This document shows, piece after piece, positions 25,748 through 34,406 of a stretch of DNA of 64,000 bases. Position numbers and translations under genes: made by a program. The DNA lies in NCBI RefSeq assembly GCF_003367905.1, contig NZ_CP029462.1, forward strand, positions 2,232,001 to 2,296,000. The letters are read 5' to 3'. Within the stretch, counting starts at the first letter, position 1. Each line of letters opens with the position of its first letter. The notes beneath the pieces are model-generated. The model saw only the letters and a program-made list of their open reading frames with translations, searched no databases and was not told the DNA's origin. Source of the DNA: Megasphaera stantonii. GTDB taxonomy: Bacteria; Bacillota; Negativicutes; Veillonellales; Megasphaeraceae.

Positions 25748-26437
25748 ATGCAGGCAGAAATGCGAGAGGAATTTCCCCGGTCGGACAGATTTGAAGGGAT
25801 GAGCGACGAAGAAATCGTTCAACTGGCGCAGCAGGAACAGGACGGCGAGGCGATGGATTACATCGTCAATAAGTACCGTAACTTTGTGAAATCCAAAGCG
25901 CGGGCCTATTTTCTCGTCGGCGCCGACCGCGACGACATCATTCAGGAAGGCATGATAGGCCTGTATAAAGCGACGAGGGACTTTCGCGGCGACAAGCTGG
26001 CCTCGTTCCGGGCCTTTGCCGAGCTGTGCGTTACGCGGCAGATCATTACGGCTATCAAGACGGCGACGAGGCAGAAGCATATTCCCCTCAACTCGTACGT
26101 ATCCTTGAATAAGCCGATTTATGAAGATGAATCGGATCGGACGCTGCAGGATATTCTGTCGGGAATCCGCGTCAGCGACCCGGAAGAGCTCGTCATCAGC
26201 CGGGAGGAATTTGCCGACATCGAGCTGAAGATGAACGAAATCCTGAGCGACCTAGAATGGCAGGTGCTGACGGCCTATCTGGAAGGGAAGTCCTACAACG
26301 AGATGTCCAAAGAACTGCATCGCCACGTAAAATCCATCGACAACGCCCTGCAGCGCGTCAAGCGCAAGCTGGAACGTTATTTGGAAAACCGGGATGGAGA
26401 AAATAAATCAGAACCTATTGATAGAAAAGGCAAATGA
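25748..26437 (+). CDS. sigH: RNA polymerase sigma factor SigH-like
   Basis: A 229-residue sigma-70 family factor with region 2 (DYIVNKYRNFVKSKARAYF, then DRDDIIQEGMIGLYKA, the core-binding part) and region 4 (LEWQVLTAYLEGKSYNEMSKELHRHVKSIDNALQRVKRKL). Sequence and gene order point to the Spo0H/SigH group, which in Bacillus controls early sporulation and competence. In a non-sporulating or undetermined Negativicute its regulon is unknown; comF and radA in the same window make competence an open possibility. An AGAGGT site precedes the ATG at 25748. The promoter of the next gene lies inside its 3' end. Confidence 0.9.
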   Translation: MQAEMREEFPRSDRFEGMSDEEIVQLAQQEQDGEAMDYIVNKYRNFVKSKARAYFLVGADRDDIIQEGMIGLYKATRDFRGDKLASFRAFAELCVTRQIITAIKTATRQKHIPLNSYVSLNKPIYEDESDRTLQDILSGIRVSDPEELVISREEFADIELKMNEILSDLEWQVLTAYLEGKSYNEMSKELHRHVKSIDNALQRVKRKLERYLENRDGENKSEPIDRKGK

Positions 26438-26446
26438 GTGTACAAT
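26418..26446 (+). promoter_or_regulatory. Promoter of secG inside the 3' end of sigH
   Basis: TTGATA (26418-26423) and TACAAT (26441-26446) are 17 bases apart. Confidence 0.65.
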
Positions 26447-26481
26447 AGTATCGTTAAGCATGTGTTGTAAGGAGGATTAGC

Positions 26482-26718
26482 GTGATTACTGTATTGGAAA
26501 TCTTAGTTGTCATCTTGTCTCTGATTCTTATCGGCGTTGTCGTAGCCCAAAAAAGCAAGACTCAAGGCATGGGCGCCGGCTTCGGCGGAGGCGCGGAAGA
26601 CCTGTTTGGCAGCAGAGCCCGCGGTATGGACGCATTGCTGTCTAAAGTAACTATCGTCGTATCTATTGCCTTTGCAATCGTGACATTGATTTTAGGCAGA
26701 TTGCTGAATACATTTTAA
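26482..26718 (+). CDS. secG: Protein translocase subunit SecG
   Basis: The 78-residue protein has the SecG layout of two transmembrane helices (about residues 2-20 and 52-72) separated by a short loop rich in Gly and Ser, with the family motif VVAQKSKTQGMGAGFGGG. SecG supports SecYE during export. The start is a GTG eight bases after AAGGAGGA. In Bacillus this site after sigH holds secE; here it is secG followed by rnr and smpB, an arrangement also common for secG-rnr-smpB elsewhere. Confidence 0.92.
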   Translation: MITVLEILVVILSLILIGVVVAQKSKTQGMGAGFGGGAEDLFGSRARGMDALLSKVTIVVSIAFAIVTLILGRLLNTF

Positions 26719-26729
26719 TGAACGTTATG

Positions 26730-26756
26730 GCCTGCGGCGTCGTCGCAGGCTTTTTT
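26730..26756 (+). terminator. Terminator between secG and rnr
   Basis: GCCTGCG (26730-26736) pairs with CGCAGGC (26744-26750), followed by six T, 11 bases after the secG stop. It lies before the chosen rnr start and may act as an attenuator between the two genes. Confidence 0.8.
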
Positions 26757-26798
26757 CATATGCAGACGAACGACAGAGAAAGGGAATGTATAAAGAGT

Positions 26799-29123
26799 AT
26801 GAATTTGAAGTTGTCCCATGATATAATGGATATATGTAATATGGAACCGGACGGCGTTACCGTGGAGGACTGCGCCGAGCGGCTGCGTCTGGCTGGCGGG
26901 GAGCTGTCCGAACTGTTTGAAACTTTTGAAGAGATGATAAGGAGGGGGAGTCTCGTGAGAATATCCGAAGAACGCTACGGCGCATCTAAGCGGGCTCAGG
27001 AAATCGTAGGCATATACAAGGGATATACGCCTACCTTTGGATTTGTCCTCTGCGAAAATATGCAGGACGATATTTACATTGCCGAGCAGTACCGGCATAC
27101 GGCCATGAATAACGACAAGGTAGCCGTGCGCATTATTCAGAGCGGCAGCGGCCGCCATAAAACGGAAGGGGAAATTATCCGCATTGTCGAGCGGGCGAAT
27201 AAGACCCTGGTCGGGACGTTCGAGCGGGAAAAGCAATGTGGCTTCGTCCGTCCTGACGACGAACGGATCCGGGAGGATATCTATATTCCCCTGGATAAAA
27301 CGGCCGGCGCCCGCAGCAGCGCCCGCGTCCTCGTGACCATTACGAAATGGCCCGAAGAGGGCCGCAAGGCCGAAGGCGAAGTGACGGAAATACTGGGATA
27401 TGACGGCGACAAGGACTTGGATATTAAAGTCATCATGGCTCGTCATGGATTGCCCTTTGCCTTTCCCGACGACGTATTGAAGGAGGCCGACTCCATCGAC
27501 CGGACTGTCGTATTGGAAGACGGCCGCCGCGATTACCGCCATCGCCAGCTCATTACGATTGACGGCGAAGACGCCAAGGATTTGGACGACGCCATCGATG
27601 TGGAACGCCTGTCCAACGGCAATTACCGCTTAGGCGTATACATTGCCGACGTAAGCTATTACGTGCGGCCCCGCACGCTGCTCGACGCCGAAGCGTACGA
27701 ACGCGGCACGAGCGTATACCTCGTCGACAGGGTCATTCCGATGCTGCCGACGGTTCTTTCCAACGATATGTGCAGCCTCAATGCCGGCCAGGACCGCTAT
27801 TCCATGACCTGCGTAATGGAAATCGACAAGGAAGGCAAGGTCGTCAAGGCCGACATCGGACCGGCCGTCATCCGCGTAAAGCGGCGCTGTAACTATAAAG
27901 AAGTCAAAAAAGCTTTAGTTGACGATATTATCCCCGACGACTTGCAGCCCTTTATGCCCATGCTGCGGGACCTGCAGGACGTAGCGCAGATTTTGAAGCA
28001 GATGCGGCTGCGCCGCGGCGCCATCGATTTCGATTTTCCCGAATACAAGATTATCCTCGACGAAGAAGGCAAGCCCTTGCGGCTGGAAAAGAGAGAGCGG
28101 ACGATTGCCGAGCAAATCGTAGAAGAATGCATGCTCATCGCCAACGAGACTGTCGCCGCCTATTTGAGAGACAGCGAAAATCCGGCCGTATACCGGGTGC
28201 ATGAAACGCCCGAGCCGGAACGGCTGGAGATGATGCGCATCGTGCTGGCCAGCTTTGATTTGCCTGTGCCGTCAGGCGACGACGTGAAGCCCGCCGATTT
28301 TCAAAAGCTGCTGAAGCAGTCCAAGGGGACGAGCGCCGAACTCGTCGTGCAGACCATTGCCCTGCGCTCCATGCAGCAGGCCCGGTATTCGACGAATAAC
28401 GCCGGCCACTTCGGCTTGGCTTCGGAGTGCTACACCCATTTTACATCGCCTATCCGCCGCTATCCCGACTTGATGGTGCACCGGCTGATCCGGCAGAATA
28501 AAAAAAGAGGCAAGCTGACTCAGGAAGAAGCGCAGCAGTCCTTGGCATACCATACGATTGCTGCCGATCAGGCCAGCTCCCGCGAACGCATTGCCGTCGA
28601 GGCCGAACGGGAAACAGACGATTTAAAGAAGGCCCAGTACATGGTTCCCTTTATCGGTCAGCCCTATGAGGCTCATATTACGGGGATTACGTCCTTCGGC
28701 CTGTTTGTCGGCCTGGAAAACGGCATTGAAGGATTGGTTCACATTTCCCTGCTGACCGACGATATTTACGAGTTCGACGAAGGGACGTATACGATGCGGG
28801 GACAGCATGGCGGGCGCGTATATCATCTGGGCGACATGATGGAAGTGACGCTGGCGAAGGTCAACGTCGAGAAATGTGAAATCGATTTTGTTCCCGGCAA
28901 GGTAGAATCGCTGGAGGATTTGCGGCAGCTCATGGCGGCCGGCGCCGAACGGCGGCACAGGAAGAACGGCAGCCGGAGCGGTAAGCAGGAAGTGACGAAG
29001 CGAAACTGGTTTGCCGACGCTGCAGATTCCCAGAAAGGGAAGAAAAAGAAGAAGGACAAAAAAGGCAAGAAAAAGGGCAAGAAGGATAAAAAACGCAAGG
29101 GCAAGAAGTCCAGGAAAAAATAG
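26799..29123 (+). CDS. rnr: Ribonuclease R
   Basis: RNase R is a processive 3'-5' exoribonuclease that degrades structured RNA and works with SmpB/tmRNA. The 774-residue protein has an N-terminal winged-helix/cold-shock region, the RNB catalytic domain with DGEDAKDLDDAID near residue 257, an S1 domain (ITSFGLFVGLENGIEGLVHIS), and a C-terminal tail of about 30 residues that is nearly all Lys. The frame is open further upstream to 26718 but that part crosses the secG terminator and has no ribosome site; the ATG at 26799 gives the usual N-terminus, though its ribosome site (AAAGAG) is poor. Followed by smpB after 12 bases. Confidence 0.93.
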   Translation: MNLKLSHDIMDICNMEPDGVTVEDCAERLRLAGGELSELFETFEEMIRRGSLVRISEERYGASKRAQEIVGIYKGYTPTFGFVLCENMQDDIYIAEQYRHTAMNNDKVAVRIIQSGSGRHKTEGEIIRIVERANKTLVGTFEREKQCGFVRPDDERIREDIYIPLDKTAGARSSARVLVTITKWPEEGRKAEGEVTEILGYDGDKDLDIKVIMARHGLPFAFPDDVLKEADSIDRTVVLEDGRRDYRHRQLITIDGEDAKDLDDAIDVERLSNGNYRLGVYIADVSYYVRPRTLLDAEAYERGTSVYLVDRVIPMLPTVLSNDMCSLNAGQDRYSMTCVMEIDKEGKVVKADIGPAVIRVKRRCNYKEVKKALVDDIIPDDLQPFMPMLRDLQDVAQILKQMRLRRGAIDFDFPEYKIILDEEGKPLRLEKRERTIAEQIVEECMLIANETVAAYLRDSENPAVYRVHETPEPERLEMMRIVLASFDLPVPSGDDVKPADFQKLLKQSKGTSAELVVQTIALRSMQQARYSTNNAGHFGLASECYTHFTSPIRRYPDLMVHRLIRQNKKRGKLTQEEAQQSLAYHTIAADQASSRERIAVEAERETDDLKKAQYMVPFIGQPYEAHITGITSFGLFVGLENGIEGLVHISLLTDDIYEFDEGTYTMRGQHGGRVYHLGDMMEVTLAKVNVEKCEIDFVPGKVESLEDLRQLMAAGAERRHRKNGSRSGKQEVTKRNWFADAADSQKGKKKKKDKKGKKKGKKDKKRKGKKSRKK

Positions 29124-29135
29124 GAGGAACTGCCA

Positions 29136-29603
29136 GTGGCACAATCACCGAGTGGCGTAAAATATATTACGGACAACCGCAAAGCGCGCCACGATTATTT
29201 TATTCATGAAACCTACGAAGCGGGAATCGCCTTGACGGGAACGGAAGTGAAATCCCTGCGGCAGGGGAAGGTCAACCTGAAGGACAGCTTTTGCCGCATT
29301 GAAAACGGCGAGGTGTTTCTGGTCGGCATGCACATCAGCCCCTACGACCAGGGAAACCGCTTCAACCACGACCCGCTGCGGACGCGGAAGCTCCTGCTTC
29401 ATAAGTATGAAATACTCAAGCTGTTAGGGCGTATTAAAGAAAAGGGATATACCTTGATTCCCCTGAACTTATATTTCAAAAAGGGCAAGGTCAAAGCGAC
29501 GATCGCCTTGACGACAGGGAAGAAGCTGTATGACAAACGGCAGGCTCTGGCCGAAAAGGAAGCGAAGCGGGATATTGAACGGCGCATGAAAGAACGCCGC
29601 TGA
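29136..29603 (+). CDS. smpB: SsrA-binding protein SmpB
   Basis: SmpB delivers tmRNA to stalled ribosomes. The 155-residue protein has the family motifs: [36 protein letters not shown] and the basic C-terminal tail [17 protein letters not shown]. The start is a GTG following AGGAGGAACTGCCA. It closes the secG-rnr-smpB unit. No tmRNA gene was found in the 240 bases downstream. Confidence 0.97.
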   Translation: MAQSPSGVKYITDNRKARHDYFIHETYEAGIALTGTEVKSLRQGKVNLKDSFCRIENGEVFLVGMHISPYDQGNRFNHDPLRTRKLLLHKYEILKLLGRIKEKGYTLIPLNLYFKKGKVKATIALTTGKKLYDKRQALAEKEAKRDIERRMKERR

Positions 29604-29617
29604 TATGAAATCAAACG

Positions 29618-29656
29618 AAACCTCTGAATGGCAATGGATGCCGTTCAGAGGTTTTT
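29618..29656 (+). terminator. Terminator of secG-rnr-smpB
   Basis: AAACCTCTGAATGG (29618-29631) pairs with CCGTTCAGAGGTTT (29641-29654) and runs into five T, 15 bases after the smpB stop. Confidence 0.9.
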
Positions 29657-29701
29657 CCATTTCTTCTTAGATTTACGATTTCAGCTATGTGTTTCTAAAA
29701 C

Positions 29702-29748
29702 ATGCAAATAAATGCTGCTAAATGCAATTATTTACAGAGAATTTGCAA
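29702..29748 (+). repeat. Three ATGCAA-like repeats spaced about 20 bases upstream of phnD
   Basis: ATGCAA at 29702 and 29722, and TTGCAA at 29743, are spaced 20 and 21 bases, about two helical turns. They lie 100-145 bases before phnD in an otherwise featureless AT-rich gap and could be operator half sites. Confidence 0.3.
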
Positions 29749-29847
29749 TATATTTTCTGGAACTACATATAGATGCCGTAGGATATAGGTATAGCAAGAC
29801 ATTATATGGAAAGCATCATATTGTCGTACACACAGGAGGAAATGGAT

Positions 29848-30774
29848 ATGAATATGAAACGGTGGATGAAAGGCATAAGCGTATCTTTAATGCTGGTAGC
29901 TGCAGCCGCAAGCTTCGGCGGCTGCGGAAGCGCCGGAGGCGGCAGCGGGCAGCAGCCCTTTACGATCGCCTACGCGCCGAACGAATCGACGGAGCAGAGC
30001 GCCGACGCCCGCAGCGCCTTATCGGCAGATTTAGGCAAAGCATTGGGACGGGAAGTAAAGGAAATCAGCGCGTCCGACTACAACGGCATCATTGAAGCCT
30101 TGCGGACGAAAAAGGCCGATATGGCTTATTTGGGAGCGGAGGGCATCTCCCTGGCAAATCAGCGCTTAGACGGCAACGTAGACGTCATCGTCATGAAGGC
30201 TCCCGACGGCGACAAGGCGAAGGCCCTGTATCATTCCGTCTTCATTACGAGGGCAGACCGCTCGGATATCAATTCTCTTCAGGACGTAAAGGGCAAGAAG
30301 ATGGCCTTTGTCGATCCGGGCTCCACGTCGGGCAATCTTATTCCGACGAGCATGATTATGAAAGCGTTCCCGAATGAAAATCTGGACAGCGAAACGCTGC
30401 ACATGAATGAAAAATTCTTCGCTTCGGCAATGTATGCCGGCAAGCATCAGGCCAGCATCCAGGCCGTCGCTAAGGGCGATGTAGATGTAGCTGCTGTATC
30501 AGATCAGATTCTGCAGGCTGAAATTAACAGTGGCAACGTTAAGGCCGGCGATATTAAGGTGATTGCGACCTCTGACCCAATTCCTTCGGAAGGCATGATT
30601 ATCCGCGCCGATATGGATCAAAATCTGCGCAAGACACTGACTGATTTCCTCCTGCAGTACAATAACGAGGACTATTTTACGAAGGTCATTAAGGTGAAGG
30701 GCGCGCGCTTTGTCGAAGCTTCCAAGGCTGACTACCAGCCCATCATCGAGCTGAACCTGCTCCTCAACACGTAA
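29848..30774 (+). CDS. phnD: Phosphonate-type ABC transporter substrate-binding lipoprotein PhnD
   Basis: The 308-residue protein begins with a signal peptide and lipobox (SFGGC) and continues as a type II periplasmic-binding fold of the PhnD/PtxB family: SADLGKALG, DYNGIIEALRTKKADMAYLG and DVKGKKMAFVDPGSTSGNLIP are characteristic. Family members bind phosphonates, phosphite or related oxyanions. AGGAGG is eight bases from the ATG at 29848; in-frame ATGs six bases on either side fit less well. First gene of phnD-phnC-phnE-phnE-alcohol dehydrogenase. The ligand cannot be deduced from the sequence. Confidence 0.9.
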   Translation: MNMKRWMKGISVSLMLVAAAASFGGCGSAGGGSGQQPFTIAYAPNESTEQSADARSALSADLGKALGREVKEISASDYNGIIEALRTKKADMAYLGAEGISLANQRLDGNVDVIVMKAPDGDKAKALYHSVFITRADRSDINSLQDVKGKKMAFVDPGSTSGNLIPTSMIMKAFPNENLDSETLHMNEKFFASAMYAGKHQASIQAVAKGDVDVAAVSDQILQAEINSGNVKAGDIKVIATSDPIPSEGMIIRADMDQNLRKTLTDFLLQYNNEDYFTKVIKVKGARFVEASKADYQPIIELNLLLNT

Positions 30775-30788
30775 GGAGGACGGACAGC

Positions 30789-31580
30789 ATGAATGGGACA
30801 GAACAGCCCGTCGTCGTATTTGAGCATGTCTGCAAGCGCTATGGAAACGGCACGCTGGGACTAAACGATGTCACCTTTTCCGTATATCCGGGAGAATTTA
30901 TCGCCGTCATCGGCCCGTCCGGTGCTGGCAAATCGACGCTCCTTCGCTCTATCAATAAGCTGCACAATGTTACAGAAGGGCGCATACTTATCGGCGGCGA
31001 GGATATTTCTAAAGCTAAGGGCAGCCATTTGCGGACGTTGCGGCGGAAAATAGGCATGATTTTCCAGAACTACAACCTGGTATACCGCTTATCGGTGCTG
31101 CAGAACGTGCTCCACGGCCGTCTGGGCTACATGGGCTCTTTGCAGGGGATGATAGGACGGTACCGGGAAGAAGATAAGGAAAAGGCCGTAGAATTATTGA
31201 AAGAAATCGACATGGGCGATTTCCTCAATACGCGGGCCGCCGACCTGTCGGGCGGCCAGAAGCAGCGCGTCGGCATTGCCCGGGCGTTTATGCAGGAGCC
31301 GCAGATTCTTCTCTGCGACGAGCCCATTGCTTCCCTGGATCCGTCGAGCGCTAAAATCATCATGGATATGATTTATTCCATGGCCTCGCGCCGCCGCATC
31401 GCCTGTCTGGTCAACCTGCATCAGATCGACGTGGCTAAGGCCTATGCGACCCGCGTCATCGGTCTGCGGAAGGGAAGAATCGTCTTTGACGGCCCGCCGG
31501 GCGATATGGGTGACGACGTGATTCAGGCTATTTACGGCGTATCGGCCGACGAACTTGCGATAAAGGAACGAAACCTATGA
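30789..31580 (+). CDS. phnC: Phosphonate-type ABC transporter ATPase PhnC
   Basis: The 263-residue ATPase has Walker A GPSGAGKST near residue 42, the Q-loop (FQNYNLVYRLSVLQNVLHGRLG, the typical PhnC run), signature LSGGQKQRV near 154 and Walker B ILLCDEPIASLD. It powers import through the two PhnE permeases. AAGGAGG precedes the ATG. Its stop overlaps the start of the first phnE. Confidence 0.95.
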   Translation: MNGTEQPVVVFEHVCKRYGNGTLGLNDVTFSVYPGEFIAVIGPSGAGKSTLLRSINKLHNVTEGRILIGGEDISKAKGSHLRTLRRKIGMIFQNYNLVYRLSVLQNVLHGRLGYMGSLQGMIGRYREEDKEKAVELLKEIDMGDFLNTRAADLSGGQKQRVGIARAFMQEPQILLCDEPIASLDPSSAKIIMDMIYSMASRRRIACLVNLHQIDVAKAYATRVIGLRKGRIVFDGPPGDMGDDVIQAIYGVSADELAIKERNL

Positions 31581-32350
31581 AACAGAACGAATCTCATGTA
31601 ATCTATACGATGACCGGGCTCATGGCGGCGGCCTTTATCGCTGCCACGGCCTATACCGGCTTTAACCCGGCAGAAATCATACCGCAGCTGGGCGAGGGGT
31701 GGAAGTTCTTTACGGAAGACTTTCTGCCGCCGCAGGTATCGTTCAGCGAAGCCGTCATGGAATGTATTGCCGTGACGATTTCCCTGGCCATATCGTCAGC
31801 CTTTGTCGCGGCAGTGCTGGCCGTCGTGGCCGCCGTATTCGGCAGCGAAAAGACGTCGCCGTCCCGGTACGTTGCCGGCGTCATCCGCGGCACGGCTACC
31901 TTCCTGCGCAACATTCCGACCCTTGTCTGGGCTTTTATCCTCTTTTCCTCCCTGGGCGTCGGCACGAGCGTAGGGTTTATCGCCCTGGTCATTACCAGCT
32001 TCGCCTTTATGACCCGCACATTTATCGAGGTTATTGACGAAATTCCTCAGGACACGTTAGAATGTATGGAAGCCGTAGGTGCTGATTTCTGGCAGCGCAT
32101 GTTCCAGTGCGTGATTCCCTGCTGCATAGCCGGCTTTATTTCATGGTTTCTCTATTGTCTGGAAGTCAATATCCGCGCCTCGACCATCGTCGGCATGGTA
32201 GGAGGCGGCGGCAGCGGCATGGTCCTGCTTTCGTATCTGAAAGCCTTTAAATATCCGCAGGCTGCCGGCATCATCTTGATGATTGCGGCTATTGTCATCT
32301 TGGTAGATATCATGACGGGATGCTTGCGAAAGAGAGTGATGAATCCATGA
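31577..32350 (+). CDS. phnE: Phosphonate-type ABC transporter permease PhnE (first copy)
   Basis: A 257-residue integral membrane protein with about six transmembrane helices and the EAA-type loop (EVIDEIPQDTLECMEAVGADFWQRMFQCVIP) that docks on PhnC. It starts inside the phnC stop codon (ATGA) and ends inside the start of the second permease in the same way, so the four transporter genes are tightly coupled. Confidence 0.93.
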   Translation: MKQNESHVIYTMTGLMAAAFIAATAYTGFNPAEIIPQLGEGWKFFTEDFLPPQVSFSEAVMECIAVTISLAISSAFVAAVLAVVAAVFGSEKTSPSRYVAGVIRGTATFLRNIPTLVWAFILFSSLGVGTSVGFIALVITSFAFMTRTFIEVIDEIPQDTLECMEAVGADFWQRMFQCVIPCCIAGFISWFLYCLEVNIRASTIVGMVGGGGSGMVLLSYLKAFKYPQAAGIILMIAAIVILVDIMTGCLRKRVMNP

Positions 32351-33186
32351 ATATAGAAGAAGTTACGGCTGTAGATTCGGCCGTGAGGCCCGAGAAGAAT
32401 GGGAAGAAAAAGATAGATGTCGGCGTCCGCGGGGGAGATCATTTCATCGCCCTGTTCCTGGCCGGTACGACGGCAGCCGCCGCGGCGTCTCTGTACATGC
32501 TGCATATTGACTGGCTGCAGCTGGCGGAACGTTCCTCCGGCATCGTTGAAATTTTTTGGAAAATGGCTCATATGACGACGGACAGCGTCGACTTTACCCT
32601 TCTTTCCTTCGCCGACACCTTTTCCATTATGGTGCTGGCTACGGTGTACAGCATATTCCTCGGCCTCGTCTTCGGACTGCTGGCTGCGGAAAACGTCGTC
32701 GGCAGCAGAATCGCCGCCGGGGCGGTCAAGGCCTTCTTTACCTTTTTGCGGGCTGTGCCGACGCCCGTATGGGTTCTGCTGATGCTGGTCTGCTTTGGAT
32801 TCGGCCCCGTAGCAGGCGTTACGGGCTTATCGATTCACACGGTGGCCTTTTTTACGCGGGCCTTTTCCCAGGCCTTTGAAGACGTGCCGCAGGATACGAT
32901 AGACGGCTTGGCGGCCTTAGGCGCGACGCGCTGGCAGATTATCTGCTGCGGCTTGCTGCCCAGTGCCGTTACGCAGCTCGTCGCCTGGATTGCCCTGCGG
33001 TTTGAAATCAATTTTGCCGAATGCGCGATTCTGGGGATGGTGGGAGCCGGCGGCATCGGCTTCGCTATTTCTACGAGCATACAAAACTATCAGTATGGAC
33101 AAGCGGGACTCGCCGTTTTTCTGGTATTCGCCTTCGCTTTTTGCTTAGAACGTGGCTTTTTGCTCGTCAAGCGGTCCATGCAGTAA
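32347..33186 (+). CDS. phnE: Phosphonate-type ABC transporter permease PhnE (second copy)
   Basis: A 279-residue second permease, clearly homologous to the first: the EAA loop reads AFEDVPQDTIDGLAALGATRWQIICCGLLP. It has a charged N-terminal extension of about 40 residues before the first helix. An upstream ATG at 32320 is in frame but the ATGA overlap at 32347 with the preceding stop is the more likely start. Two PhnE genes usually form a heterodimeric channel. Confidence 0.92.
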   Translation: MNIEEVTAVDSAVRPEKNGKKKIDVGVRGGDHFIALFLAGTTAAAAASLYMLHIDWLQLAERSSGIVEIFWKMAHMTTDSVDFTLLSFADTFSIMVLATVYSIFLGLVFGLLAAENVVGSRIAAGAVKAFFTFLRAVPTPVWVLLMLVCFGFGPVAGVTGLSIHTVAFFTRAFSQAFEDVPQDTIDGLAALGATRWQIICCGLLPSAVTQLVAWIALRFEINFAECAILGMVGAGGIGFAISTSIQNYQYGQAGLAVFLVFAFAFCLERGFLLVKRSMQ

Positions 33187-33200
33187 AAGGAGTGGTAACG

Positions 33201-34331
33201 TTGGAATTTTATAATCCTGTACGCATCCTTGCCGGACATGACGGCTTGGAAAAGCTGGCTCTTTACTTGGAGGAAACGAGCCGGGAGAAGAAGATTCTCC
33301 TGCTGACCCGCGGCATGGATTTTTCTCAAAGTCCTGCCGGACAGGCTTTGCGGAAGGCCTTAGCGGGGCGCGACGTCCGGGAAGAGGAGCTGACGCTTTC
33401 CAATCCCGACGTGGCCGATATGGCCGCGATGCTGGAACGGGTGGGCGGCGAACCGTACGGCCTCATCCTCGCCGTCGGCGGCGGCAGCGTCATGGATACG
33501 GCGAAGACGCTGGCCCTGGCGATTCCTGCCGGCATTCGTGGGACCGAAGGGCTGCGGGCCTTTATCGCCGCAGAGGCGTATGAAGCGGTGCAGCCTATTC
33601 CCTGGATCGGCGTGCCGACGACGTCCGGCACGGGTTCGGAAGTGACGCCGTGGGCGACCGTATGGGATCGGGAACGGGAATGTAAGATGTCTTGCAGCTA
33701 TAGTCATAACTTTGCGGCCCTGGCCGTCGTCGACCCCGTATGCACGGCGACATGTCCCGCAGCGCTGACGATATCGTCGGCGCTGGACGCCTTGTGCCAC
33801 AGTACGGAGTCCTTCTGGGCCTGCCGGACGAATGAAGTATCCCAGACCTTTGCCTTATTATCCATCGGCCTCATTCGCCGCCATTTAGAGGACTTGGCGG
33901 CCCATCCGGACGACGCGGAGCTGCGCCTGCTCATCGGCAAGGCCAGCTTATATGCCGGACTGGCTTTCAGCAATACGAAGACGACAGTCTGCCATTCCGT
34001 ATCGTACCCCATGACGGAAAGATTCGGCGTGCCTCATGGCACGGCGGCGGCTTTGACGCTGGGCGATTTCATGGATTTCAATAAGGCGGCGATTCCTCGC
34101 TATGCTGAGCTGCTGGAAGCGTATCAATGCGCTTCGGCGGCAGAGGTCAAAGACTGGGTATTCCATATGCTGTCTCTCGGCGGCTTTGCTCTTCGCCTGC
34201 GGGACTACGGCATCGGCAGCGGCGATATTTCTTACATCGTCGTTCACGCTTTCACCAAGGGCCGGGCGGACAACAATCCCGTCGCCGTACAGCCCGAAGA
34301 TGTGCAGGCTGTACTGGAACGTATTTTTTAA
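33201..34331 (+). CDS. Iron-containing alcohol dehydrogenase (phosphonoacetaldehyde-reductase-like)
   Basis: The 376-residue protein is a group III (iron-type) alcohol dehydrogenase: the NAD-binding GGGSVMDTAK, the PTTSGTGSEVTPWA stretch, and metal ligands in DALCHSTESF, TTVCHSVSYP and GVPHGTAAA. An in-frame ATG exists upstream inside phnE, but AAAAGGAGTGG ends four bases before the TTG at 33201, giving the usual start. Placement 14 bases after a phosphonate-type transporter suggests it reduces an aldehyde derived from the imported compound; relatives in phosphonate metabolism reduce phosphonoacetaldehyde. That specificity is inference, as is the direction of the reaction. Confidence 0.85.
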   Translation: MEFYNPVRILAGHDGLEKLALYLEETSREKKILLLTRGMDFSQSPAGQALRKALAGRDVREEELTLSNPDVADMAAMLERVGGEPYGLILAVGGGSVMDTAKTLALAIPAGIRGTEGLRAFIAAEAYEAVQPIPWIGVPTTSGTGSEVTPWATVWDRERECKMSCSYSHNFAALAVVDPVCTATCPAALTISSALDALCHSTESFWACRTNEVSQTFALLSIGLIRRHLEDLAAHPDDAELRLLIGKASLYAGLAFSNTKTTVCHSVSYPMTERFGVPHGTAAALTLGDFMDFNKAAIPRYAELLEAYQCASAAEVKDWVFHMLSLGGFALRLRDYGIGSGDISYIVVHAFTKGRADNNPVAVQPEDVQAVLERIF

Positions 34332-34341
34332 TCGCGACGAT

Positions 34342-34395
34342 GAAAAAAGCTTGAAACAAAGGGACTTTTTAGAGTCCCATGTTTCAAGCTTTTTC
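34342..34395. terminator. Bidirectional terminator after the phn operon
   Basis: A long hairpin with GAAAAAAGCTTGAAACA (34342-34358) matching TGTTTCAAGCTTTTTC (34380-34395) and an inner GGGACT/AGTCCC stem lies between convergent genes, with A/T runs at both ends. Confidence 0.85.
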
Positions 34396-34406
34396 GTTTG
34401 CAGCGA

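Noticed and set aside
29604-29847. Possible tmRNA gene after smpB
   Set aside because: ssrA often follows smpB, but the region shows only the smpB terminator and AT-rich DNA. No tRNA-like 3' end or Ala-rich tag reading frame was found.
33021-33200. N-terminal extension of the alcohol dehydrogenase into phnE
   Set aside because: The frame is open, but it lies entirely inside the second permease gene and lacks a ribosome site. The TTG at 33201 gives the family start.
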